This document shows, one piece after another, positions 1 to 10,287 of a stretch of 64,000 nt of DNA. The notes beneath the pieces are model-generated. The model ran no database searches. It was not told where the DNA came from and saw nothing but the letters and a program-made list of their open reading frames with translations. Source of the DNA: Terramyces sp. JEL0728 (lineage: Eukaryota; Chytridiomycota; Chytridiomycetes; Rhizophydiales; Terramycetaceae); the NCBI GenBank assembly GCA_027603945.1, contig JADIIU010000014.1:1-64000 (forward strand), written 5' to 3'. Made by a program: the position numbers and the translations under genes. How positions within the stretch are numbered: the first letter of the stretch is position 1; every line of letters starts with the position of its first letter.

Positions 1-1383
1 GTTTCCTTTTCGTGTAACTCAGTGGTTTGATTTTCTGCTTCTATCTGGGATATTTGAACAATTTCAGCAGGAATGTCTTCAACTACCGCTTCAATTACTT
101 GTACATCAATTTCTTGCAATTTGACAGCTTCACTATCTTCTGCTTCAATTCGAACAGAATCAGCTTGCTCTTGCGACAACTGATCCAAAACTCCTACTTT
201 TTTGTTTTCGGTGACTAATTGAACATCTGCAGTTTCCATTGCTACTATTTCTCTATTTTCCACATCTTCTGTATTTTTAACAGAAACATCGACAATTACA
301 TCGGTGGTTTCGACAATTTCTTCGACTACTACTTCAGTTGTTTCTTCGACTACTACTTCAGTTGTTTCTTCGACTACTACTTCAGTTGTTTCTTCGACTA
401 CTACTTCTGTGGTTTCAACTGTATCGTCAGTAGTTTCGACTATCTCTTCCACAATAACTTTAGTAATTTCAACTGTTTCTTCACTATCCAGAACAATATC
501 CTTAGGTTGTTCTGCTACTACTTTACTTTCCAGGACTTGGGTTTCAACAATTTCCTGGTTTGATTCAACACCTTGATTTTCCTCTCCAACTTGTTCAACT
601 GTTGCTTTTTCTACTTCTATGGATGTATTTACATTGGTATCCTCAATATGAGATTCTGTGCTAACTTGGTCTGCAGGATAATCAACAAGTACATATTCCT
701 CGTCCTTTGGCAATGCTCCAATTAAAATAGTGACAATTGCCAATGCTGCCGCGCTAAGGACATCTTGGTTGTATGGAACATCTACAGGAGGGACGTGAAC
801 AAATAATGCTGATCCATCCTTGACAACGTAAAGGGAGGTTGCGTAGATAAATTCGCAAAGGAATCTACATTAATTCAAAACTACCTTCCGGCACCAATGG
901 AAGATTGAATGTGTTCATATCCTTGTGCTTTCATTTGAGTAAGGACGTGATCAACGTTTAATAAAGTTGAGTTTCTAAGTATGGCATCGTCGGCGCGAAT
1001 GCACATCCCGCCTTCTGGTAATTCGCCACTAAATTAATCACCAATTACTTTGCATCTTTTTCTCCATACATGTTGTTATGAGCGTTTTTTTCCAATCTAA
1101 TCGCTCCTGGACGACCAACTCCGAAATGAATTACCAATGAAGGGTTCAATTCGGCGATCAATGTTGGTACGGTGGTGCTAACATGCTTGTAACTAACTGG
1201 GACCAAAACTTTTTTAATTTCAAACCTTGAATTAACGTTGGATTACCCATCAATTGAGTTGGGAAGGGTTTTGACAGCTTCCCATGACGGATTGATATCT
1301 ACGGTACCGAATGGCTGCTGTTAGTAGAAGCTTACTCCAAATCCGGTAACTAAGACAGTTTTATTTTTAATGTTGTTTGACAT
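1..1383 (-). CDS. Pyroglutamyl-peptidase I with long acidic repeat tail (3' end cut by window)
   Basis: Removes N-terminal pyroglutamate from peptides (peptidase family C15). After removal of four introns (1315-1335, 1226-1246, 1029-1048, 865-884; 21, 21, 20, 20 nt) the protein starts MSNNIKNKTVLVTGFGPFG, the C15 N-terminal signature. All three catalytic residues are visible: Glu in RLEKNAHN, Cys in GRFLCEFIYATSL and His in FVHVPP. The peptidase domain ends near position 690. The frame then stays open to the window edge for about 230 more residues rich in Glu, Val and Thr, including four EVVVEETT-type repeats. Usual family members stop at about 200-220 residues, so the tail is unusual. Stop codon not seen. 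The domain call is firm; the role of the tail is unknown. Confidence 0.9.
321..416 (-). repeat. Four tandem 24-bp units encoding EVVVEETT
   Basis: Four head-to-tail 24-bp copies at 321-344, 345-368, 369-392 and 393-416. The first three are identical and the fourth has drifted. They lie in frame inside the acidic tail of the pyroglutamyl-peptidase gene, each coding for eight residues, so copy-number change would not break the frame. There are no spacers, so this is not a CRISPR array. Confidence 0.93.
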
Positions 1384-1782
1384 TTGTTGTAACTTTTTTT
1401 CGCTTTTCGATTCCCAGAACTCTGTCTGTGGCGCTTGGACTGCCGTTCACAACGCCAAAAATGAAATTGGGCACAAATGGATTTGACTTAACATGCTTTA
1501 AAGCCTTTATATGCCTCCAGGCTATTGCGGAATTGGAATTTGCGTTGGCGGGTTTGCTGTGTTAATGATCTTGAGTCTGGTGTACAGAATGATATGGTTT
1601 GTACTACCAGATGACTTGGAATGTGATTCCGATCAATTCTTTCGAAATTCGATATGGAACATGCGATGACAGTCTGAGTGTGATCTGACCTCATTGATGT
1701 GGTTGTTGCCAACTTTGTACAAAATCATTTCAGATCAAGTATAACGAAATTCTACATTCGTGCGCAAGTTCGAGCCAATAAT
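1384..1782. other. Intergenic region with no supported gene
   Basis: About 400 bp between the pyroglutamyl-peptidase start and the nucleotide-sugar transporter stop. Short frames exist on both strands, up to about 74 codons, but none resembles a known family or combines with the local intron type into something longer. It probably holds the peptidase promoter and the transporter 3' UTR. Confidence 0.5.
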
Positions 1783-2904
1783 CTACTTTTTATTATTGGA
1801 TACTGAAGCAATCGTATAGAGTGTTGTACCTCCAAATACGAGACAAGCACCTAGTGCCCCCATGTCAGAAAATGCATTCTTGAATATAAATATAGAGATA
1901 AATAGCGAAACGCATTTTCTAACCGTCAAGACCAAATTGACTGTAACTGACGATGCCATTGAACTCAGCTTTGAAACTCCAGTAATGCATACATCTATCA
2001 TTAATAAAATGTACATTGAGTGATGATATTCAGCCCCAAGTAGAAATACATTTCAGGGATAAAGATTTTGTGCAAAAAGTCTCCAAATACCAACTCCAGG
2101 AACTGTTTTGATATCGGCCCTGATAATACCCGCTCCATTAAATATCCAACAGTTACCAAATTGGAATTATTGTACTCGTTGATTTGGTGGATGATGTCTT
2201 TATAGAAAATCAAAAAGAATGGAAGAGAGAGCGTATGGATATAGAACACTCCTTCTTTCCAGTGCTTTCCATACTTGCCATAAGTAATTTGCTGATATTG
2301 GCCCATAAAACAAGACAAAATTAAAGCGATTGTCAATAATGCAATTCCAAAGATGAAATCCGACATGGATCCCTCCTGCTTTTTAGTTGTTGATGAACTA
2401 ATGGTTGACAATACAACCCCAATGGAAACAATAACCACTCCGCATATCTGCGGTAAAGAAAACCTAGTTAGAAATCCAATACTTTTGGTGAAAGAACAAG
2501 AATCCAACTGCCATACTGACTATAAGTGAAGCGGAACGAAAGATAATATGAAGCGGAACTGAAATATTGAACCCAAGTGCATAATTGTTCATTACAGATA
2601 CTGACCAAAATAATATTACAATCACCAACCAATTCAGCAGTGGAACCTGTCTTGCTTTTAATCTATAGTTTTTAAAATCTATTTGTGAGGTTGCAGCTTC
2701 AAGTGCAACGAATACGAATTGGGAAAATGTGATTAATTGAGTTGATTTGGGGAGTTCTTTCACAAGTACTTCCAGTGCAAACACATTCGAGCAACAGCCG
2801 CCAAATATTAATGCAAATACAATCATCCATTCCTTGAGAAATAACAGTGGAATTGCTTGTGCAATTTCTTTTGGTATTTTGTGCGGGTCGATTTTCCTTG
2901 CCAT
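1783..2904 (-). CDS. UAA-family nucleotide-sugar transporter (SLC35B4/Yea4-like)
   Basis: Multi-spanning ER/Golgi antiporter, probably for UDP-GlcNAc and/or UDP-xylose. Two introns (2464-2482, 19 nt; 1995-2014, 20 nt) join three exons into about 360 residues with some eight to ten hydrophobic segments. The stretch NNYALGFNISVPLHIIFRSA matches the SLC35B4/Yea4 core, and the C-terminal half continues with FSLPQICGVVIVSIGV and a last helix before a lysine-rich end, SNNKK. A KK near the C-terminus would fit ER retention. Family is secure; the sugar specificity is inferred only. Confidence 0.87.
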
Positions 2905-3064
2905 TTGTCTAAACTTTTTTCTCCAAAATTATTCCTCTTGAAAGCGGCTGCAATAAGGTTGAATTCCTAATTTGAAGGGACATTTACCATCGTTTTGAGG
3001 GGATTACTCGAATCCTTGTTCAAACTTGGAAAATCTTAGTTTCAAACTGAAATCGGCACATGGT

Positions 3065-5467
3065 TTATTTCTTGTAGTAGTAAATCTTTACTGCAACTCC
3101 TCTCTCATCTGCTAGCTTGCTGATTATCCTTTCCAATCCGTACCAATTTCCTTTTGCAAGATTCTCTCCAAACCTTGGCAAGTGTAAAGTGGAATTTGTG
3201 GACTTGCAATAATCCACCACCTTCTCGAAAGATTGCGTAAATATGTTTTGATTGATGGTGGCTCTTTGGGTTTCTGATTGTGCAACAAGAAGGGCAAGCG
3301 ATTGTTGCTTGAATGGGAGAATATGCGTGGATCCCAATACCAAATTCTTTACTGATTGAGAATCGCTATAGTACTGGTGCACAGATTTATCCTGGGATGA
3401 GATTGACCTAAATACTCCGCCATTTGGCCAACGACCAGAGTTGTCTACAACTTGTGCAATCACACATTTTTCATCAATTTCCACAGCTGGTCTAGTCACA
3501 TCGCCACGCGTATAGACAACTCCAGCATCGTATGAATAAGTGTCCGTGTGAGTGACCAAAATGTCCTCTAGATTTCTTGAAATATACCCATTGGCTCTCC
3601 ATTTATCCACCAGTTTCTGTCTTTGGATAAGTCTTCTCTCTTGAGCAAGTCTCTGGCGTTCATTGCGAATATTTTTAGTTTCATCATCTTCAATTTCGTC
3701 GAAATCTCTCTTTTTACCCTTGATTATGAAAAAAGTACCACTTGGTTAAGAATGGCATCCAGCGCTTGCTTGTCATCCTTGTAATCTTTGCCTTCATAAA
3801 CATAAATATCATCCACCATTGAATCCAAAAGCTTCTCTGAATCTACTGCCTCCTTTGTTTCAAACATCACCCTAATCTCTTCCTCCGTATAAACTTTAAA
3901 GTCTTCATTATTCACAAGCGAGTTCAATCCGTATTGGAACAAGGATAGGATATCCTTATTTTCTATTTGAATTCCTTTCTCCAACGAACTAAAGAACTGC
4001 TTCCCTTCTAATTCTTTCTTTTGAGATCTTCTCCAAATGTACTCATCAACGGTATGCGGTGAGATAAACCTAATGATGTTTACATTCTTTGTTTGTCCGA
4101 TACGGTGCGCTCTTGCCTAACATTAAGTGATATTACTGATGCCTGTCTATCATTGCTTGGATTAAAATCGCTATCCAAAAAGATTACTGTGTCTGCTGCA
4201 GTCAAATTTAGCCCAACCCCGCCAGCTTTGGTGCTTAGCAGGAATACGAATACGTTATTTTGTTGGAAATTAGAAACAGACTTGTTGCGGTCTTCTCCTC
4301 TGATTGATCCGTCCAATCTTTCGTAGCAATAATCTCTAATATCCAAGTAATCTTGCACAATGTCCAACATTTTGGTCATTTGAGAGAATATCAAAACCTT
4401 TCTCTGTTTTTCTTTCAAGTATTTCAGGATTCCGTCCAAAACCATTAGTTTTCCCGAAGCTTCTACCAAATGCTCCCCTTGCGTAAATGGTTCTGGTTCA
4501 ATCCCAGAGAAAAGGTAGGGGTGATTTGAACACTTTTGCAATTGAACGAGGACTGTGTTAATTTGCATTTACGATTGTGAACTCCTGCAGTTTTCTTTTG
4601 AAAGAGAGAATAGTCCTTTGAAAGCATGGAGAGATACACTTTTTTTTGTAATTTTGTCAGAGCTGATATTAGTTGATATTACGTGTATACACGATAGACT
4701 CTGTGATATCAGGAAGATCCAGCACCTAAGGTAAGGATTAAATACCTTTTCTTTTGTCCGCCGTAAAATCAACGGATCTACCAATTTGGCAAATTTGGAT
4801 ATATAATCCTTGCCCAATTCTTCTTTAGGATCAAATTCAAACAATTCTGAATTGCAAAATGACAACAGAGATTGCATTTCCTGCAGGCTGTTTTGGAATG
4901 GAGTTCCAGTCAAAAGTAATTTGTGCGGAATCGAAAGAGACAACAGAGCTTTATGGATCAATGAATTCGCATTCTTCAGTTTATGTGCTTCCTGCAATTA
5001 ACATATGCTACATCGACCACGAGATATTTCCAGCCAACGCTTTCAAAATACTCCAATTCTTTCAAAACAGTTTCAAAAGTGGTGATCACTACACCAGTAT
5101 TGGATTGTTTTTGTGCTCCTCGCTCTTCCTTTGTCCCATGGAAAGCAAGTGCTGAAATATTTGGTGTAAACTTTTGAAATTCATCCATCCAATTCTGCAG
5201 CAACGATAAAGGAACCACAATCAGAATTGGGTTGACTTTGCTTTTAACCGAGTCAATAAACGCAATTGTTTGAATAGTTTTCCCCAGTCCCATTTCATCA
5301 GCCAATATCCCATTCAAGTTGTTTGTCCAGCAACCGTGAATCCAATCGAGACCAATCTTTTGATGCGGCAATAGTGGTAAAGTAGAATTGACTACAGACT
5401 TTTGTAAATTGGCCAGCTTGGAGCTCAAGAGCACAATCGAACTGCTTGTCATTTTAAATTCGGACAA
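3065..5467 (-). CDS. ALC1/CHD1L-type SNF2 remodeller with C-terminal macro domain
   Basis: Snf2 ATPase that in animals slides nucleosomes at DNA breaks when its macro domain binds poly(ADP-ribose). Six 20-nt introns (4992-5011, 4726-4745, 4663-4682, 4553-4572, 4117-4136, 3719-3738) give about 760 residues, against 897 in human. Visible motifs: Walker A DEMGLGKT (about residue 57), DEAH restored by splicing (about 152), [28 protein letters not shown] and [10 protein letters not shown] basic linker precedes a macro domain (about 610-760) with [30 protein letters not shown] and a terminal IYYYKK, all as in ALC1. There are no chromodomains, which separates it from the true CHD1 at 53.5-57.9 kb. 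An AATAAA overlaps the stop. Confidence 0.93.
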
Positions 5468-5483
5468 GAAAAACTACTCATAA

Positions 5484-6014
5484 ATGGCATCAAAGCTATC
5501 CATCAACATTCCAATGGATGCGCAAGACATTTGATACCGATAACAGCCATTGAATGCTCTGTTCCTTACAGTATCTCAATTTTACGGACCTGTCCAGCAG
5601 AGATACATGCCAATACCAACGACTACAGAAATAGTTGACGAAAGCCAGTGGGTCCAATTAGGGATAATGATGGTATCCAACAAACAATCATTGGCGTCCT
5701 GGTGGCGTTCTCACACGGTGATTCTTGTCCAAACTAATACCAATGCTGTTATACTTTATAAGAGAATTCGGATTCAGAGCAGAAGATGTCTACTCCAAGA
5801 AGGACTGGATGAATGCCAACCAGGAAATTATTATTGAAAAATTCCAGAATCTAAAAGTAGAACCAAAATCACAACCGGAAATATTGATTGAGCAAATGAA
5901 TACCTTGAAGATTAGCAAACCAAAAAAGAAAAAGAGGTATTCGCCATACAGGCCGGTTAGAACTAGTAATCCCTATAGTGAAAACGACTGGGCGATTGCT
6001 GGCCAAGAATTGTA
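5484..6014 (+). CDS. Unresolved reading frame, possibly frameshifted or non-canonically spliced
   Basis: The last part (from about 5722) is open and protein-like: KLIPMLLYFIREFGFRAEDV, then a Lys-rich region and NPYSENDWAIAGQEL before the stop. Upstream, another frame carries QFYGPVQQRYMPIPTTTEIV and the third carries GVLVAFSHGDSCP, which abuts the last part with a one-base shift. No AG occurs between about 5660 and 5755, so a normal GT..AG intron cannot join them. It could be a gene with an unusual intron, a decayed gene, or a sequence error. No family recognised; the start at 5484 is a guess. Confidence 0.33.
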
Positions 6015-6240
6015 ATATACTATTTTCACTATCGCATTTCAATTTACTTTTAGTTGTACATAACCGACTAGGCGTCCTGCTTCCACGGATATCCAATTCG
6101 CAAGCAGCAGGATTACCAAACCAAACCAAATCTGTGTTTTACCAAACCAAAACCAAATCTGTGTTTAATATCACATCTAGGTTTCTAAAGGCAATGCTTG
6201 GCTCGTGTAACCTACACTACAAGTTTTTTCTTTTAAAGAA

Positions 6241-7502
6241 ATGTCGAAAAAAGAAAATATTAGAGCTTCATGGGACTACGAATATCATGATGAAGTGGAT
6301 CCTACAGTTGAAATATTCTACAAACCAATGAACATTACTCTACTATTCCTTTTTATCGCTGGACTAATTTACACTGCTCTCTTTGTCCTAAAAGATGACT
6401 TGATATTAAATACTAAAGTTGGCCTATGGACTGCAGTTATTGTGTTGGTGCTTACTGGATTATTACAATTCAAGGATGGGCCATTTATCAGACCGCACCC
6501 TGCCTTTTGGCGAGTAGTATTAGCACTTGGCGTCGCATATCAAATGTGCTTGGTAGTGGTGCTGTTTCAAGTAATTGATTGTAACGTAGACCAAAGATCA
6601 TGCTAGGCAAGCATTTAAATTTATTGATCCAAGTTTGGGGGTTCCTTTGCCAGAAAAGAATTATGCAGAAAACTGTGATTTGACCTGGGAGATCATGTAT
6701 GATCAGTTGGATGTATTTGTAATTGCTCATACATTCGGGTGGTTCTGCAAAGCCTTAATCCTACGTGATTATTGGCTGTGCTGGGTTATTTCTGTTTTGT
6801 TTGAAATCATGGAATATTCTCTTGGACACCAGCTGCCAAACTTTCAAGAATGCTGGTGGGATCACTGGATTTTGGATGTTTTGATCACCAACTGGTTGGG
6901 CATTTATCTTGGAATGAAGACTTGCGAATATTTCGAAATGAAAGTAAGATGCTATTAATCCAGCAATACTCATTTAGAGCTGTTGGTGAAATCAAGACTA
7001 TCAAAGGCAAAGTGCAACGTGGTATGCAGCAATTTACCCCACATTCATGGACCAAATTCAAGTGGGGAACCACAGAGACATTTTCCAGATACTGGGCCAT
7101 CATTGCGATCATTGTTCTGGTAATATATTTTGATTGTAGGAATTAATGTGTGAATTGAATGCATTTTACCTCAAATACTTGCTGTGGATTCCAGTCTCTT
7201 CCAGGTTGAATTTATGGCGGCTCTTGTTCTTCTTTTTCATGTGTCTGCCAGCTGTCAGAGAATATTATCAATACCTCGTTGATCCGAAATGCAAGCGATT
7301 AGGAATGCACGCATGGATGACCTCAATATGTATTCTCACCGAGCTATTAATCATCTTCAAGTTCTCTGAAGGAGAATTCACTACTCCGTTTCCAGAATAT
7401 GTTGTTATTTTCTGGGCCATATTTACAAGTTTAATCGTTGGATATTCCGTTTGGAAATTTGGAATCAAGCCATTTCTATCCAAAAAAGTTAAATCGGATT
7501 AA
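6241..7502 (+). CDS. Phosphatidylserine synthase, base-exchange type (PTDSS family)
   Basis: ER membrane enzyme that swaps the head group of phosphatidylcholine or phosphatidylethanolamine for serine. Three introns (6571-6589, 6944-6963, 7120-7139; 19, 20, 20 nt) give about 400 residues with eight or more membrane segments. Family landmarks are FKDGPFIRPHPAFWR, a DARQ-like stretch restored by splicing (KDHARQAFKFIDPSLGVPLP), CDLTWEIMYDQLDVF, LFEIMEYSLGHQLPNFQECWWDHW and LTELLIIFKF. This is the animal/plant enzyme type; yeast-like fungi use the unrelated CDP-diacylglycerol enzyme CHO1. The start follows directly on a pyrimidine/A-rich leader. Confidence 0.93.
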
Positions 7503-7556
7503 TTAATAAAATCTCATAATCAATAGCTGGCTTGTGAGTTAGGTCTTGTTTTCAAA

Positions 7557-10202
7557 TCAATTTATTATTTGTTTGTGCACATCAGAGAGGGTTTTGTAGA
7601 TTGAAGATTGAATTTTCTCATGCTGTGGTTTGCCCTCTATTCTAGTACCCAGATCTACGTTAAAAATAATTACTAGATAGCAGCAGCACAACATCTTGCA
7701 GAAGGGTAGAAAAGGTGGCCACCAGAATTGATAGCAAGTGCAAGGTATCCGAGAGCAAAGTTTCAATCCCATTTGTTGTTGGGGGTTTATCTTCCGTAAT
7801 TCCAGCAGCAGCACCTTTAAATACCTCAATAACCCACCTGGCCAATTTGAGTCTAGATTAAAAACAGTTACGTTTTATCCAAAGGATACTTTTTGCATAG
7901 AAAAGTCGCAAGGGTAATTCCAAACCTTGGATTTACATTTGTGATTTCAGCGCAATAATCTGTGCATACATGCATGCTTGGTATCAAGTCCACAACAATT
8001 GGGATAATATCAAAGTCATAGCCCTGGATATTTACTAGTCGGATACAAGCTGGCCGGTCCACAAATACTTGATGTACGTATTTACATATTAATTCAGGGG
8101 AGACGGAAATCATGCTAAATAGTCTTTGAATAACCAGTGAATCGTATGCTAACATGGCCGAATCTTTTTCGCTACTAAAGATTGTTCTTCCCGTCCTGAT
8201 TTTATGTCTAAACTCTGAACCAGAGTGATTAAGTATCTGCAGGAATATTTGTAAAAGTTTGTCCTTTGTTTGGAAAGCCTCAAATATAAGTAGAGGATTG
8301 GAAATGTAATTGCCAGTGATTCCAAAATAATTCAGAGTAGCGGTACATGTAATTGAAGGTGCGTTCAAATACTGTTTAACCCAGATTTGCCGATATTCGT
8401 AAGAATAGTCTCCCACCAGCAAATCCATAAAAGAGTTGAAATTCGACTGAAGCAGCTCGTTAGGTAGCAATTGCAGTACTTTGATATACTGGCTTTTTCT
8501 ACTTTCATCCAATTCTTCCATTATCGCAGTTTTCAAATCTTCGAACGTCTCCAAATGATCCACCAGGTATTCCAAATTCAGCATTGGCTTGTTTTGTGTC
8601 AATTCTAATAATTTGTTTGTAACATGATAGTATGAGGGTGATTGCAACGAGACCAATGCAACCATTTCAGGGAATATAAAATTCAAATTAGTCTGAATAA
8701 ATCCCAAAACTTTCTTTACCGGAATAATATCCAAGAGTGCATCGGTGTATGTATTTGGCTTTGTGTTGCCGGGTGACGATAGAGCGGTTTTCCGGTGCAA
8801 ATACACATAGTACGAAAGCAATGACACATGGTAATCAACTGGTTTGCCAACGGCTTTCGCTATATAATCCTCTGGAATAATTTTAATCGATGCTGATTCC
8901 ATTGACCTGTATTAAAAAATAATACTTTTTGCAATACAAGTGCAGCAAGTCTCGCAAAGGCTGGTTCATGTATGTTGCTTTTTCAAATACAAACAGGATA
9001 CCTGCAAGAAAATCAGCATCTTCTTGATCAAATATATTCGCTTGTAGTAAATTACAAGCCAACACTATTGACAAGTCGTGTTTTTCAGTGATTTCTCCTT
9101 GTTTCAAAAGAACCAACGAACTCTTTGCTAGCAATTCATTATTAAACATTTCTTGGATAATCTGTCTAATGAATTGGTATTTCTCTGAAGAAAACGAAAT
9201 TGGCAACTGCAGTGTGGTTGTTAGCAAATTTTGAATTTCTTGAATCTGATTTGTAAATATATACAGCCCGATTGAAAGGGCAAATTCAGATGGTTGCTCG
9301 CGCAGTAAATAATAGTATAGATTTTTGACTTTATCCAAGAATTAGCACTAATGTACCTTTTCATTCTCCTTGAACATCCTGATTGATAAAATCAAGAATG
9401 CAGTCTGATAAACCAATAGACTATGGTTATGGAATACTTACTTTTCGTTGTTCACGCGGTATTCCAGCACTTTTTGGATCTCGCTACAGGTAAATGCCAG
9501 ACTCCATGTGCAACACAGGGATATCAAACAACGAATCACCATACATCTATACCCAATTGAAATATCTTTGTTCTATATTAAACTAGCATTACTTCCATCT
9601 GTTGTAGAAGATCATTTTTGATAATTTCCATTCCAGAAACAGCTAAATATTCCTTTGTGCTCCAGGCATCTTTCAAACTAACAACTGATATGAGGAACTG
9701 AACTAATTCCATTTCATAAAACACAGTCCTGAGATCAATTTGCAGTTACCTAAACATTAAATCAACCAACCAGTTTATACATACATCCAGATACTTTTTA
9801 CTGTCGACCAGTATTTGTCTGATTGAATAAACATTAGCTCCACAGTCCGAGAATAGTAGTATCAGCTCCTTTACTTGATTACTTGAATCAGGAAATTCAA
9901 TCGAGAAATCCACTAGCGCTTGTGCAATCTGGATTAAAAAAACGTACTTGCTCCTGATACAAGTTTAAATTCTTCAATAGCGAGATAAAATCTGGCTTTG
10001 AGAGTGAAAATAAAAGCGTTATACTTTCCAATCGATAAAGATCATTGTCAAATCCAAATGTAATAAATGAAATGTACTGGTTTATATCATTTGATTGCTT
10101 AATCTCATTCAGATGCTGCTGGAGACCTTCCGAGTCGATACTTGATTGAAATTCGTTTTTAATTTTCATTTCAACTTTTTGATTGGAAAAGTTATTGCCC
10201 AA
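7557..10202 (-). CDS. INTS2: Integrator complex subunit 2
   Basis: Structural subunit of Integrator, the RNA polymerase II-linked endonuclease/phosphatase complex. Eight introns (9929-9947, 9729-9749, 9573-9592, 9421-9441, 9336-9356, 8907-8925, 7853-7871, 7655-7673) give about 828 helical residues; human INTS2 is about 1200. Diagnostic parts are LLSYYVYLHRKTALSS with DALLDIIPVKK, and VHQVFVDRPACIRLVNIQGY followed by LIPSMHVCTDY, which align with the human C-terminal region (HFQGY, GIPSMHICLDF). The frame closes only if 9336-9356 is removed, and that intron ends in TTG rather than AG. The N-terminal third is too diverged for me to align. Start chosen as the first ATG of the open exon. Confidence 0.86.
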
Positions 10203-10287
10203 TAATCCAATTTAAACTCAACATTTGTAAAAGCTAATGATTAGTATTCCATTTCAACAATCTAATACTATCGATATTTCGGTTTAT

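Noticed and set aside
321..416. 24-bp repeats considered as a CRISPR-like array
   Set aside because: Copies are directly adjacent, in frame with a coding tail, and the genome is eukaryotic.
219..576. Plus-strand frames of Cys/Phe- or Ser/Thr-rich low complexity
   Set aside because: They are the antisense image of the acidic repeat tail of the minus-strand peptidase, whose domain is secure.
1488..1712. 74-codon minus frame upstream of the peptidase gene
   Set aside because: No homology, no plausible splice partner, composition like non-coding DNA.
3065..5467. First read as an ISWI-type remodeller
   Set aside because: No SANT-SLIDE; the C-terminus is a macro domain, so ALC1.
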